Below, in pieces: positions 44,155-53,061 of a stretch of 64,000 bases of DNA. Position numbers and translations under genes: made by a program. A model generated the notes under the pieces. The model was not told the origin of the DNA, made no database searches, and worked only from the letters and a program-made list of their open reading frames with translations. This DNA is from Streptomyces glomeratus (GTDB lineage Bacteria > Actinomycetota > Actinomycetes > Streptomycetales > Streptomycetaceae): NCBI RefSeq assembly GCF_021462825.1, contig NZ_JAKEEB010000029.1:1-64000 (forward strand). The letters are read 5' to 3'. Position 1 is the first letter of the stretch; each line of letters begins with the position of its first letter.

Positions 44155-44580
44155 TCAGGTCGTGAGAGGTTTCACCCAGCGGCGCCATTGCTCCTCGGGC
44201 GCGTACCCGGCGGCCCGCCACGCATGCTGGGCCGTCTCGTTGCGCAGCAGCACCATCGCGTCCCCGCGGCGCCCCCCGAGCCGTACGAACCGCTCCTCCG
44301 CCGCGGCCAGGAGGGCCGAGCCGATACCGTGCCGTCGCCGGTCCGGGTGCACCGCGAGCCGGTACAGATGGCAGCGCCAGCCGTCGAAGCCGGCGATCAC
44401 CGTCCCGGCGAGTTCGCCGGACTCCTCGGCCAGCAGCAGCGCGTCCGGGTCGCGGGCGAGGAGCCGCTCCACACCGTCCCGGTCGTCGCTGATGCTCGTG
44501 CCTTCGGCGGCCACCTTCCAAAAAGCCAGCACGGCGTCGAGGTCCTCGGGTCCGGCGGCCCGTATCCGTAGATCACTCAT
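44155..44580 (-). CDS. GNAT family N-acetyltransferase
   Basis: A 141-residue single-domain GNAT enzyme. The acetyl-CoA loop RLAVHPDRRRHGIGSALLAA carries the R/Q-x-x-G-x-G/A pattern, and the start LRIRAAGPEDLDAVLAFWKV is typical of the family. The substrate is unknown. The ATG at 44580 is preceded by no strong SD; an upstream in-frame ATG would add 16 residues unlike the family start. Confidence 0.9.
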   Translation of the reverse strand: MSDLRIRAAGPEDLDAVLAFWKVAAEGTSISDDRDGVERLLARDPDALLLAEESGELAGTVIAGFDGWRCHLYRLAVHPDRRRHGIGSALLAAAEERFVRLGGRRGDAMVLLRNETAQHAWRAAGYAPEEQWRRWVKPLTT

Positions 44581-44715
44581 GCCGGGATCACACCATGCCG
44601 GAGTCGGCGCCTTCGAACATTCCGGCATCCGGACGGCGGTGCGCGGCGCGACGGGCGGCGCGAGGGCCCGCTCCGGGGCGCGGCCGTCGAAAGGCGGCTT
44701 CGGAGCGCGGCGTGA

Positions 44716-47298
44716 TCACTCGTGCGCGATCGCCGCCAGCACGTTCATGCGCGACGCGCGCAACGCGGGCAGCAGCGCGGCCACCACCCCCACGACCGCC
44801 GAGCCCACCACGACGGCCACGATGGTGCCCCAGGGAATCGCCAGCGCCTTCATGCCCTCCAGCGCGAGCACCCGCTGGATGCACAGGCCCCACACCAGTC
44901 CCAGTGCCAGCCCGAGGACGGCCCCGAACACGGCGATCACCACGGACTCCAGCCGGATCATCCGGCGCAACTGCCGCCGGGCGAGCCCGATCGCACGCAG
45001 CAGGCCGATCTCCCGGGTGCGCTCGACGACCGAGAGGGCCAGGGTGTTGACCACCCCGAGTACGGCGATGACGATCGCCAGGCCGAGCAGTGCGTAGACG
45101 AGATAGAGCAGCACCCCGATCTGCTCGTGCACCAGCTTCTTGTAGTCGGCCTGGTCGCGGACCTGTACCTGGGGATACGCGTCGAGCGTCTTCTCCAGAC
45201 GGGACCGGAGCCGCTCCTTGGACGTGCCCGGCGCGGCGTTCACGTACAGCGCGGAGTCCTGCCCGCCCGGTACGTACTTCCGGAACGTGTCCATCCCGAG
45301 GAACAGCCCGCCCTCCGTGCCGACGCCGTCCGACGCTCCCTGGTCCGTGAGCGCGCCGACCCGGAGGGCGGCGCTGCGTCCGGCCGGGAACCGTAGGGGG
45401 AGCGTGCTGCCGACGTGGATGCCGTGGTCCCTGGCGAACGTCGCGTCCATGGCGATGGCGCCGGCCGCGAGCGCGGCGGGCGTGTCCCCCCGCACGTAGT
45501 TGATGTGCGCCACCTCGTCGAGCCGCGGGTCGTAGCCCCCGGCGGTGGTCTCGACGCGCCCGCCGTCCGGCAGCCGCACCGCGACGGGTGTGAACCGCTG
45601 GCGTACGACGAGCCCCGCGCCCTCCGTCGCCCCGACCCGGTCGGTGATCTCCTTCGGGAAGGGCTGGAAGTTGGTGTTCTGCACCACGAAGTCGGCGCCC
45701 AGCGTCTTGTCGATCTGCCGGTCGAACGACTTGGACATGGACGTGCTCGCCACCGACATCCCGGTGACCAGGGCGATCCCCACCATCAGGGCGGAGGCGG
45801 TGGCACCCGTGCGGCGGGGGTTGCGCAGAGCGTTGCGCTGGCTCATCCGCCCGATGGAGCCGAAGAGGGCGGGGAAGGCGGCGCCCAGCACCCGGATCAC
45901 GGGACGCACCAGCAGCGGCCCCGCGATCACGGTGGCGACGAGCGTGAGGATCACGCCGAGCCCGAGCAGGGAGGCGGCCGGCCCGGTCTCCGTCGCTCGT
46001 ACACAGCCCGCCAGCGCCGCCAGGCCGAGCACGCCGACGATCGAGCCCGCCACCGCGCGGATCGTCAGGGGCCGCCCCACCCCGGCGACCTCGGCGTCCG
46101 TGAGAGCGGCCATGGGGGAGACGGCGGCCGCGCGGCGGGCCGGGAGATACGCGGCGACGAAGGTGACGCCGACGCCGACGACGTACGCGGCGACCGGTGT
46201 CACCCAGCCGATCACCATCTCGGTGGACTTCAGGTTCATGCCGAACGCGCTCATCAGCCGGATCAGCCCGGCCGCGAGCCCGATACCCGCGGCGAGTCCG
46301 AGCGTCGAGGCGACGAGGCCCAGCAGCAGGGCCTCGGTGAGCACGGACCGGCGCACCTGCCGGCGGTCGGCGCCCAGAGCGCGCAGCAGTCCCAGTTCGC
46401 GGGTGCGCTGGGCGATGAGCATCGAGAACGTGTTGACGATGAGGAACACGCCGACGAGCACGGCGATGCCGGCGAAGCCCAGCATCACGTACTTGATCAC
46501 TTCGAGAAACGCGCCGAGCTGTTCCGTGGCCGACTTGGCCTGCTCGCCCGCCGTCTTCAGGTCGTACGGGGAGGAGCCGTGGGGCGAGGAGTGCAGCGCC
46601 GTCGCGATCCGCTGCTTGAGCCGCTTGTCGGTCACGCCCGGTGCCGCGTCGACCGAGATGGCGGTGGCCACGTCGGGCCGGCCGAGCAGCCGGGTCTGGG
46701 CGGTCGGGGTGTCCAGGAAGATCAGGGCGGCGCCCGGATTGGTGGTCGTGAAGGTGGCGATCCCGACCACCCGCACCGTGAACGAGCCGGGCTGCGCGAT
46801 CACCCGCAGCGTGTCGCCGATGCGCACGTGCTTGTGCCGGGCCGTGTCCGCGTCGAGCAGCACCTCAGCGGGGCCTTGCGGAGCGTGCCCCGACGTGAGC
46901 TTCACCGGGCTGCGGTCGGAGACGTACCAGTTCCTGGCGATGGTGGGCGCGCCGGTCGTCGGACCCACGGGTTCGTTCCGGTGGTCGACGACCGTGACGT
47001 ACTGCACGGCGACGTCCACATGGGCGGTCGCCACCCCGTCGACCCGGGCGACGCGCTCGGCCAGCGAGGTGGGGAGGGTCGGGGTCACCCCGGTCGGGAC
47101 CGGCGAGGCCAGGTCCTGCTCGGGGCTGACGGTCACATCGGCCGCCGTGGAGGCGAACAGACGGTCGAAGGTGCGGGTGACCGTGTCCGAGAAGATCAGG
47201 CTGCCCGCGACGAACGCCACGGACAGCAGGACGGCCAGGGCCGACAGCGCGAGTCGCCCCTTGTGCGCCAGGAAGCTGCGCAGCGTCGCCTTCAGCAC
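44716..47298 (-). CDS. ABC transporter permease, FtsX/MacB type
   Basis: An 860-residue permease with an N-terminal span, a large extracellular MacB-type periplasmic domain, and two FtsX domains, about ten spans in total. The first FtsX repeat starts IKYVMLGFAGIAVLVGVFLI and the second LVYALLGLAIVIAVLGVVNT. It ends with conserved LRASRMNVLAAIAHE. Such systems act in lipid or peptide export or cell-envelope stress. Start is a GTG at 47298. It lies 7 bp downstream of the ATPase gene, forming an operon. Size is normal for the actinobacterial two-FtsX form. Confidence 0.93.
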   Translation of the reverse strand: MLKATLRSFLAHKGRLALSALAVLLSVAFVAGSLIFSDTVTRTFDRLFASTAADVTVSPEQDLASPVPTGVTPTLPTSLAERVARVDGVATAHVDVAVQYVTVVDHRNEPVGPTTGAPTIARNWYVSDRSPVKLTSGHAPQGPAEVLLDADTARHKHVRIGDTLRVIAQPGSFTVRVVGIATFTTTNPGAALIFLDTPTAQTRLLGRPDVATAISVDAAPGVTDKRLKQRIATALHSSPHGSSPYDLKTAGEQAKSATEQLGAFLEVIKYVMLGFAGIAVLVGVFLIVNTFSMLIAQRTRELGLLRALGADRRQVRRSVLTEALLLGLVASTLGLAAGIGLAAGLIRLMSAFGMNLKSTEMVIGWVTPVAAYVVGVGVTFVAAYLPARRAAAVSPMAALTDAEVAGVGRPLTIRAVAGSIVGVLGLAALAGCVRATETGPAASLLGLGVILTLVATVIAGPLLVRPVIRVLGAAFPALFGSIGRMSQRNALRNPRRTGATASALMVGIALVTGMSVASTSMSKSFDRQIDKTLGADFVVQNTNFQPFPKEITDRVGATEGAGLVVRQRFTPVAVRLPDGGRVETTAGGYDPRLDEVAHINYVRGDTPAALAAGAIAMDATFARDHGIHVGSTLPLRFPAGRSAALRVGALTDQGASDGVGTEGGLFLGMDTFRKYVPGGQDSALYVNAAPGTSKERLRSRLEKTLDAYPQVQVRDQADYKKLVHEQIGVLLYLVYALLGLAIVIAVLGVVNTLALSVVERTREIGLLRAIGLARRQLRRMIRLESVVIAVFGAVLGLALGLVWGLCIQRVLALEGMKALAIPWGTIVAVVVGSAVVGVVAALLPALRASRMNVLAAIAHE

Positions 47299-47305
47299 GG
47301 TCGCC

Positions 47306-48178
47306 TCAGTCCTCCCCGGTCCTCGCCGCGGGCGCGTCGTCCACGCCGGACCGGACGGTGCCGGGCGTGGGGTCCTGGGGGCTTGCCCCGGCGAAAAGGC
47401 GCATGCGTTCCAGCACCGCCTCCGCCGTGGGCCGCTCCATCGTGTCCACGATCCGTCCGTCGGCCAGGAACAGCACCAGGTCGGAGTGGGCCGCCGCGCC
47501 CGGATCGTGTGTGACCATGACGACCGTCTGACCCAGCTCGTCGACCGCCCGGCGCAGAAAGCCCAGGACCTCGAGCCCCGCCCGGGAGTCGAGGTTGCCC
47601 GTCGGCTCGTCCGCGAAGATCAGTTCCGGGCGGGAGGCGAGCGCACGGGCGCACGCCACACGCTGCTGCTGCCCACCGGACAGCTGCGACGGCCGGTGCG
47701 TCAGCCGGTCGCGCAGTCCGAGGGTGTCGATCACCTGGTCCAGCCACTTCCGGTCGGGCTGCCGGCCCGCGATGTCCATGGGCAGTGTGATGTTCTCGGC
47801 CGCGTTCAGCGTCGGGATGAGATTGAACGACTGGAACATGAAGCCGATCCGGTCCCGGCGCAGCCGGGTCAGCTCGCGGTCCTTCAGACCCGTGATCTCG
47901 GTGTCGCCGAGCCACACCTGTCCGGCCGATACGGTGTCGAGCCCCGCCAGGCAGTGCATGAGAGTCGATTTCCCTGATCCCGAAGGGCCCATGACGGCGG
48001 TGAAACGGCCCCGGGTGATGTCCACGTCGACCGAGTCGAGGGCGAGCACCGTCGTCTCGCCCGAGCCGTACGCCTTCGTCAGCCCCCGGGCGCGGGCGGC
48101 GATGCCGTCCGCCTCCCCCGGGCCCGGGGAGTGCTCCGCAGCAGCAGTGGACAAGCCCGCCTCCTCGGTCGTGGACAT
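47306..48178 (-). CDS. ABC transporter ATP-binding protein (LolD/MacB type)
   Basis: A 290-residue ATPase for the FtsX/MacB-type permease encoded just downstream. Walker A GPSGSGKST is near residue 64, the Q-loop FMFQSFNLIPTLNAAENI is typical for this class, the signature LSGGQQQ and Walker B LIFADEPTGNLD follow. The first 25 residues are a low-complexity extension, and the C-terminus has a 30-residue tail. The ATG at 48178 follows AAGGAG. Confidence 0.94.
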   Translation of the reverse strand: MSTTEEAGLSTAAAEHSPGPGEADGIAARARGLTKAYGSGETTVLALDSVDVDITRGRFTAVMGPSGSGKSTLMHCLAGLDTVSAGQVWLGDTEITGLKDRELTRLRRDRIGFMFQSFNLIPTLNAAENITLPMDIAGRQPDRKWLDQVIDTLGLRDRLTHRPSQLSGGQQQRVACARALASRPELIFADEPTGNLDSRAGLEVLGFLRRAVDELGQTVVMVTHDPGAAAHSDLVLFLADGRIVDTMERPTAEAVLERMRLFAGASPQDPTPGTVRSGVDDAPAARTGED

Positions 48179-48332
48179 CCCGGCTCCTTCGCCCGGCCTG
48201 TCCCGCACGAGCGTAATGTGGCGCCCGGCACACCCGGTATCCCCCCGGGGTCCACGCGCGCCTCCCTCACAGGTCGTGCGCCGGCAGGCGGTGCGAGGGC
48301 TCTCCCCGTACCGCGGTGCGTCGTGCGCCCCC

Positions 48333-48369
48333 TTGCCGGTGCTAGCACCACGGCGCTAGCGTCGAGTGC
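48333..48369 (+). promoter_or_regulatory. Leaderless promoter with palindromic operator of the TA pair
   Basis: TTGCCG (48333-48338), an 18-bp spacer, TAGCGT (48357-48362), then seven bases to the ATG at 48370: a complete leaderless promoter. The perfect palindrome GGTGCTAGCACC (48338-48349) fills the spacer, and a second GCTAGC core (48355-48360) overlaps the -10 box, 14 bp further. This is the layout expected for autorepression by a ribbon-helix-helix antitoxin. Confidence 0.78.
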
Positions 48370-48642
48370 ATGGCGAAGACCCAGCTGAACGTGAGGGTGG
48401 ACGAGGACACCGCCCGAGCCGCCCGTGAACGTGCCCTGGAGCGCGGTATGAGCGTCAATCGCTACATCGAAGAGCTGGTCAGGCAGGACACGGGGGAGGC
48501 CGGCCACACGTTCGTCGAGGCCGCCGCCGACTTCATGAAGCAGTACGAGTCCGTCTTCGCCGAGGAGTTCGGCACCGCTCGCGAGGGCCGGACCCAGAGC
48601 CCGCGGGAGCGCCGGGGCGAAGGCAAGTCGCTGAGCCGTTGA
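48370..48642 (+). CDS. Ribbon-helix-helix antitoxin-like protein
   Basis: A 90-residue protein. Residues 1-45 form an Arc/MetJ-type ribbon-helix-helix domain (AKTQLNVRVDEDTARAARER, GMSVNRYIEELVRQD), which binds DNA as a dimer of dimers. The rest (residues 46-90) is a charged tail that probably covers the toxin. It starts with no SD, directly after the leaderless promoter, and its stop overlaps the TTG start of the next gene (TTGA). The operon layout, promoter palindromes and partner support an antitoxin. Confidence 0.85.
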   Translation: MAKTQLNVRVDEDTARAARERALERGMSVNRYIEELVRQDTGEAGHTFVEAAADFMKQYESVFAEEFGTAREGRTQSPRERRGEGKSLSR

Positions 48643-49013
48643 GCCACCTCAGAATCGACCTCGCCTGGCTGCTGATGGTCGCCGAACAGAAGACTCCCGG
48701 AGACCCCCAGGTCACCGACTGGGGAGCGCTCGTCGCCGCGGTCAGCCGGCACGAGGCGGAGATATTCGGCGTCCCCGTCTACGACACCCCGTACGCCCGT
48801 GCCGCCGCCCTGCTGCAAGTCCTGCTGCACATCCCGGCGCTGGAGCGCTCCAACGCGCTGTTCGCCTCCGCGGTCGCCTACGCCTACCTCGTCGCCAGCG
48901 GCGTCAAGGTCGTCACCTCGCCCGAGCAGGTGCGCGAGCTGGCCCGGCTGGTCAAGAGCGGTGCGGCCTCGGTGGACGACATCGCCCGGGAGCTGCGTCA
49001 GTGGAGCCTGTGA
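48639..49013 (+). CDS. Fic/Doc-like toxin component
   Basis: A 124-residue protein of the short Fic/Doc type found as a toxin partner in Streptomyces. The Fic-motif region reads HIPALERSNALFASAVAYAY: the leading His and the Asn are kept, but the usual HPFxxGN pattern with its acidic and Gly residues is missing. The rest (VTDWGALVAAVSRHEAEIFG, VYDTPYARAAALLQ) matches the Doc fold. It starts at TTG, coupled to the antitoxin stop. The altered motif suggests changed or lost AMP/phosphate-transfer activity. Confidence 0.75.
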   Translation: MSHLRIDLAWLLMVAEQKTPGDPQVTDWGALVAAVSRHEAEIFGVPVYDTPYARAAALLQVLLHIPALERSNALFASAVAYAYLVASGVKVVTSPEQVRELARLVKSGAASVDDIARELRQWSL

Positions 49014-49700
49014 CTACTCCTCGCGCGCATGCCGCCAGGCGGTGCCCAGCACGCAGTAGGACGTCGGCAGGCGCGGCCCCTTCTCGGGCATCAGCATCCG
49101 CCGGTAGGGGCCCAGTTCGAAGCCCGCCGCGCGCAGCGCCGCGACCGGGTCCCGGGCGAGATGACAGCCGCCGTTGAGCGCCGGCCACACCGTGCGGTCC
49201 AGCGCGCGCTGCGCGGACCGCATCGCGGGCCCCCCGCCCACTCCGTGCTCGAAGAACCTCAGGGTGCCGCCGGGCCGCAGCACCCGCCGCGCCTCCCCGA
49301 GCGCCCGCGGCACATCCCGGACGCTGCACAGCACCAGCGAGAGCACCGCCGCGTCGAAGGCCTCGCTCTTGACCGGCAGCGCCTCCGCCGCGCCCGGGGC
49401 CACGTCCACGGGTACGTCGGCGCGCAGGGCCGCCTCGACCGCGCGCTGCCGCAACAGCCGCTCCGGTTCGATGGCGACGACCTCCGAGACCGTACGCGGA
49501 TAGTGGGCGAAGTTCAGGCCGTTGCCCGCGCCGATCTCGATCACCCGGCCGGACAGTCCGGCCAGCAGGCGCTCCCGTACCGCGCCCATACCGAGGCGGG
49601 TCTCGGCAGCGATGCTGATCCGGGTGTAGTAGCGGGCGAACAGCGGATGATGCACGGCGTCGCGCGACACTCTGCGGGGGCGGGCGGACCGCAGCGTCAT
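49014..49700 (-). CDS. Class I SAM-dependent methyltransferase
   Basis: A 228-residue UbiE/MenG-like methyltransferase (methyltransferase type 11). Motif I is VIEIGAGNGLNFAHYP (residues ~49-64), followed by VVAIEPERLLRQRA and FDAAVLSLVLCSVRDVPRAL. The substrate is unknown; relatives include thiopurine and lipid methyltransferases. The ATG at 49700 follows GGAGGTG. Its stop codon lies one base beyond that of the convergent toxin gene. Confidence 0.9.
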   Translation of the reverse strand: MTLRSARPRRVSRDAVHHPLFARYYTRISIAAETRLGMGAVRERLLAGLSGRVIEIGAGNGLNFAHYPRTVSEVVAIEPERLLRQRAVEAALRADVPVDVAPGAAEALPVKSEAFDAAVLSLVLCSVRDVPRALGEARRVLRPGGTLRFFEHGVGGGPAMRSAQRALDRTVWPALNGGCHLARDPVAALRAAGFELGPYRRMLMPEKGPRLPTSYCVLGTAWRHAREE

Positions 49701-49772
49701 GAGCACCTCCGGGGGAGGACGGGCCTTACCGGGATTGTCCCCCGCGCCCGCCGTCCCCATCCCCGTCTTGCG

Positions 49773-50489
49773 TCAGGGCGTGTACGACGAGGCGAACGCC
49801 TCCGGGTCCCACGATCCGCCGAGCGGAGCCGCCAGCCAGCCGGGGGCCGCTGCACGGAAGTCGGCGGGCGCGTACGCCCCGGCTCCCGCCGGCAGCGCCC
49901 CGAGCAGGGGCGCCTGCGCAACCACCGGAAGGTCCGCGAGGTTGCACCGCGACGCGAGATCCGCCGTCCCGGGCCAGCTGCCGATGACCACACCGGTCAA
50001 CTCCAGCCCCCGGCGCCGCACCTCCCGCGCCGTCAGCTCGGTGGTGTTGAGCGTGCCGAGGCCGGCCGTCGCGACCACCAGCACCGGTGCCGCCAGCAGC
50101 CGGGCCGCGTCCGCCAGCGTGCCGCCCTCGTCGTCGAACCGTACGAGCAGCCCGCCCGCCCCCTCGACGAGCACGAGGTCGTGCTCGGCCGCCAGTTTGG
50201 CGGCCGCCTCCGCCACCTCCCGCGGGCCCACGGGAGGCAGGCCGGCCCGCCGCGCCGCCGTCGCGGGCGCCAACGGGTCGGGATAACGCGCGAGCTCGCG
50301 GACCGTCCAGGCACCCGAGAGCCGGGCCACCTCGTCGGCGTCCCCGCGCTCGTCGGGTCCCACACCCGTCTGCGCGGGCTTGAGCACGGCGACGGACCGG
50401 CCCGCCGCGACCGCCACCGCCGCGACGGCCGCGGTCGTGACCGTCTTCCCGACCTCCGTGCCGGTCCCCGTGACCATCAGTACCGGCAT
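49773..50489 (-). CDS. bioD: Dethiobiotin synthetase
   Basis: A 238-residue ATP-dependent carboxylase that closes the ureido ring of dethiobiotin from 7,8-diaminopelargonate and CO2. The P-loop GTGTEVGKT (residues 8-16) and the conserved KPAQTG and VEGAGGLLVRF are present. It follows bioA with a one-base gap and is the last gene of bioB-bioA-bioD. The end of the protein (AAAPGWLAAPLGGSWDPEAF) is longer than in E. coli, common in actinomycetes. Confidence 0.95.
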   Translation of the reverse strand: MPVLMVTGTGTEVGKTVTTAAVAAVAVAAGRSVAVLKPAQTGVGPDERGDADEVARLSGAWTVRELARYPDPLAPATAARRAGLPPVGPREVAEAAAKLAAEHDLVLVEGAGGLLVRFDDEGGTLADAARLLAAPVLVVATAGLGTLNTTELTAREVRRRGLELTGVVIGSWPGTADLASRCNLADLPVVAQAPLLGALPAGAGAYAPADFRAAAPGWLAAPLGGSWDPEAFASSYTP

Positions 50490-50490
50490 G

Positions 50491-51771
50491 TCAGCCCTCC
50501 TGTGCCGCCGCGCACACCGCGCGCGCGATCCGTGCCACGTCCGCGTCCCCCGTCACATACGGCGGCATCGTATAGACGAGGTCGCGGAACGGCCGCAGCC
50601 ACACGCCCTCGCGCACCGCGGCCCGGGTCGCCGCGGCCATGTCCACCTCGTGGTCGAGCTGGACGACGCCGATGGCGCCGAGCACCCGCACCTCGCGCAC
50701 GCCGGGCAGGTCCCGCGCGGGAGCGAGGCCCTCCTTGAGACCCGTCTCGATCCGCTTGACCTCCGTCTGCCAGTCCTGCCCGAGCAGCAGGCCGAGCGAG
50801 GCGCAGGCCACGGCCGCCGCCAGCGGGTTGCCCATGAAGGTGGGTCCGTGCGCGAGCACCGGCACCTCGCCCCGGGAGATCCCCTCGGCCACGCGCGGGG
50901 TGCACAGCGTCGCCGCCATCGTCAGGTAGCCGCCGGTCAGCGCCTTGCCCACACACATCACATCGGGGGTCACCGCCGCGTGGTCGGCGGCGAACAGCGT
51001 GCCCGTACGCCCGAATCCGGTGGCGATCTCGTCGAACACCAGCAGGACGTCGTGGGCGTCGCACGCCTCGCGCAGCACCCGCAGATACGCGGGGGAGTGG
51101 AACCGCATCCCGCCCGCGCCCTGCACCACGGGCTCGACGATCACCGCGGCCAGCTCGTCCGCGTGCCGTGCGATCGTCTCGCGCAACAGATCAGCGTACG
51201 GCTCCTCGTAGGCGGCCGGCGGCGCCTCGGCGAACACCTGCCGGGGCAGGACGCCGCGCCACAGCTCGTGCATGCCGCCCTCGGGATCGCACACGGACAT
51301 CGGGTGCCAGGTGTCGCCGTGATAGCCGCCGCGCCAGGTCAGCAGCCGCTGCTTGGCGGGGCGGCCGAGCGAACGCCAGTACTGCAGGCACATCTTGACG
51401 GCGACCTCGACCGAGACCGAGCCCGAGTCGGCGAGGAACACATGCTCGAGACCATTCGGCGACATGTCGACAAGGAGCTTTGACAACCGGACGGCGGGCT
51501 CGTGGGTGAGCCCGCCGAACATCACATGGCTCATGCGCGCCAGCTGCCCGCGCGCGGCCTCGTTGAGCACCGGGTGGTTGTAGCCGTGGATCGCCGACCA
51601 CCAGGACGACATGCCGTCGACCAGTTCACCGGAGCCGTCGGCCAGACGCAGCCGCACCCCGCTCGCCGATTCCACGACGAGCGGCTCCTGCCGGCCCGGC
51701 ATGGGACCGTAGGGATGCCAGACGTGCTGCCGGTCGAGCGCCAGCAGCTCGTCCACGGAGAACTCAGGCAT
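50491..51771 (-). CDS. bioA: Adenosylmethionine-8-amino-7-oxononanoate aminotransferase
   Basis: A 426-residue fold-type I PLP aminotransferase making diaminopelargonate with SAM as amino donor. The start VWHPYGPMPG, the SSWWSAIHGYNHP motif, the Asp of VFDEIATGFGRTG and the PLP Lys in VGKALTGGYLT are all typical of BioA. It overlaps bioB by eight bases at the start and precedes bioD by one base, so the three are translationally coupled. Confidence 0.96.
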   Translation of the reverse strand: MPEFSVDELLALDRQHVWHPYGPMPGRQEPLVVESASGVRLRLADGSGELVDGMSSWWSAIHGYNHPVLNEAARGQLARMSHVMFGGLTHEPAVRLSKLLVDMSPNGLEHVFLADSGSVSVEVAVKMCLQYWRSLGRPAKQRLLTWRGGYHGDTWHPMSVCDPEGGMHELWRGVLPRQVFAEAPPAAYEEPYADLLRETIARHADELAAVIVEPVVQGAGGMRFHSPAYLRVLREACDAHDVLLVFDEIATGFGRTGTLFAADHAAVTPDVMCVGKALTGGYLTMAATLCTPRVAEGISRGEVPVLAHGPTFMGNPLAAAVACASLGLLLGQDWQTEVKRIETGLKEGLAPARDLPGVREVRVLGAIGVVQLDHEVDMAAATRAAVREGVWLRPFRDLVYTMPPYVTGDADVARIARAVCAAAQEG

Positions 51772-52975
51772 TGGGCGCGAGGTCCGTTCCGGCGCCCCGG
51801 CGGCGCACCGCGACCAGATCCGTACGGGGCTCTTCGGCGCGCGGCAGGTCAGCCGAACCGCACACACCGCCGCTCTCGTGGGACCCGCACCCGCTCCCGT
51901 CGTGGGACCCGCATGCGCCGCCCTCGTGGGGCCCGCAGCCGGCGGCCTCCTGGGACCCGCAGCCACCCGCCGCCCGGTGCTCGGGCAGCGTCACCCGGTC
52001 CGTGCCCTCCACCTCGAACCCGGCGTCCGCGATCATCTCCAGGTCGGACTTGCCCGCCTGGCCCTCGCTGGTCAGGTAGTCCCCGAGGAAGATGGAGTTG
52101 GCCAGGTGCAGGGCCAGCGGCTGCATCGAACGGAGGTGCACCTCGCGGCCGCCCGCGATGCGGACCTCGACGTCCGGGCACACGAACCGGACCATGGCGA
52201 GGATCCGCAGACACCGCTGCGGGGTCAGGTTCCACTCCTTGGCCAGCGGCGTGCCCTCGAACGGGATCAGGAAGTTGACGGGGACCGAGTCGGGGTCCAG
52301 CTCCCGCAGCGAGAAGACGACGTCCACCAGGTCCTCGTCGCTCTCGCCCATGCCCGCGATCAGCCCGGAGCAGGCCGAGAGCCCGGCGGCGTGCGCCTTG
52401 TGCACCGTGTCCACCCGGTCGGCGTAGGTGTGGGTGGTGGTGATGTCCCCGTAGGTCGCCTCGGAGGTGTTGAGGTTGTGGTTGTAGGCGTCGGCGCCCG
52501 CCGCGCGCAGCCGTTCGGCCTGGCCGTCGGAGAGCAGACCGAGGCAGGCGCACACCTCGACGCCCTCGTTCTGCTCCTTGATGGTCCTGATGGTGTCCGA
52601 GACCCGGTCCACGTCCCGGTCGGTGGGCCCCCGACCGCTCGCCACCAGGCAGACCCGCTTGGCGCCGCCCGCGACGCCGGCCGCCGCGGCCTGCGACGCC
52701 TGGTCCGGCTTGAGCCAGGTGTACTTGAGGATGTCGGCCTTCGAGCCGAGCCGCTGGGAGCAGTAGGAACAGTCCTCCGGGCACAGACCGGACTTCAGGT
52801 TGACGAGATAGTTGAGTTTCACCCGTCGGCCGAACCAGTGGCGGCGCACCTTGCCGGCCGCGGCCACCACATCGAGCACGTCGTCGTCGGAAGTGGCGAG
52901 GACGGCCAGAGCTTCCTCGCGGGTCGGCATCTCGCGCCGCAGCCCCTTGTCCACCAGCGTGTTCAGCAGGTCCAT
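51764..52975 (-). CDS. bioB: Biotin synthase with Cys-repeat C-terminal tail
   Basis: A 403-residue radical SAM enzyme that inserts sulfur into dethiobiotin. The [4Fe-4S] motif CPEDCSYCSQ is near residue 63 and the [2Fe-2S] ligands are in the expected places (CLVASGRG, VCACLG). After residue ~330 a tail of about 70 residues extends beyond the E. coli enzyme: four octapeptide-like units of the type CGSHE... with Cys at 339, 347, 355, 363 and 372. The ATG at 52975 lies across a gap with a palindrome from the divergent bioF. Confidence 0.95.
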   Translation of the reverse strand: MDLLNTLVDKGLRREMPTREEALAVLATSDDDVLDVVAAAGKVRRHWFGRRVKLNYLVNLKSGLCPEDCSYCSQRLGSKADILKYTWLKPDQASQAAAAGVAGGAKRVCLVASGRGPTDRDVDRVSDTIRTIKEQNEGVEVCACLGLLSDGQAERLRAAGADAYNHNLNTSEATYGDITTTHTYADRVDTVHKAHAAGLSACSGLIAGMGESDEDLVDVVFSLRELDPDSVPVNFLIPFEGTPLAKEWNLTPQRCLRILAMVRFVCPDVEVRIAGGREVHLRSMQPLALHLANSIFLGDYLTSEGQAGKSDLEMIADAGFEVEGTDRVTLPEHRAAGGCGSQEAAGCGPHEGGACGSHDGSGCGSHESGGVCGSADLPRAEEPRTDLVAVRRRGAGTDLAPNA

Positions 52976-53043
52976 GAGAGCCGATCCTGTCCTACGGGAC
53001 CGCCCCGGGCCAAGGAGAGATCGCACAACAGACGACGTTCACC

Positions 53044-53061
53044 GTGTGGGTATTGCCACAC
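53044..53061. promoter_or_regulatory. Inverted repeat in the bioB-bioF divergent gap
   Basis: GTGTGG-gtattg-CCACAC is a perfect 6-bp inverted repeat with a 6-base spacer, located between bioB (52975) and bioF (53123). It is a candidate operator for a biotin regulator. It does not match the known BirA or BioQ consensus as I recall them. TAGTGT (53084-53089) may be the bioF -10 box. Confidence 0.5.
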
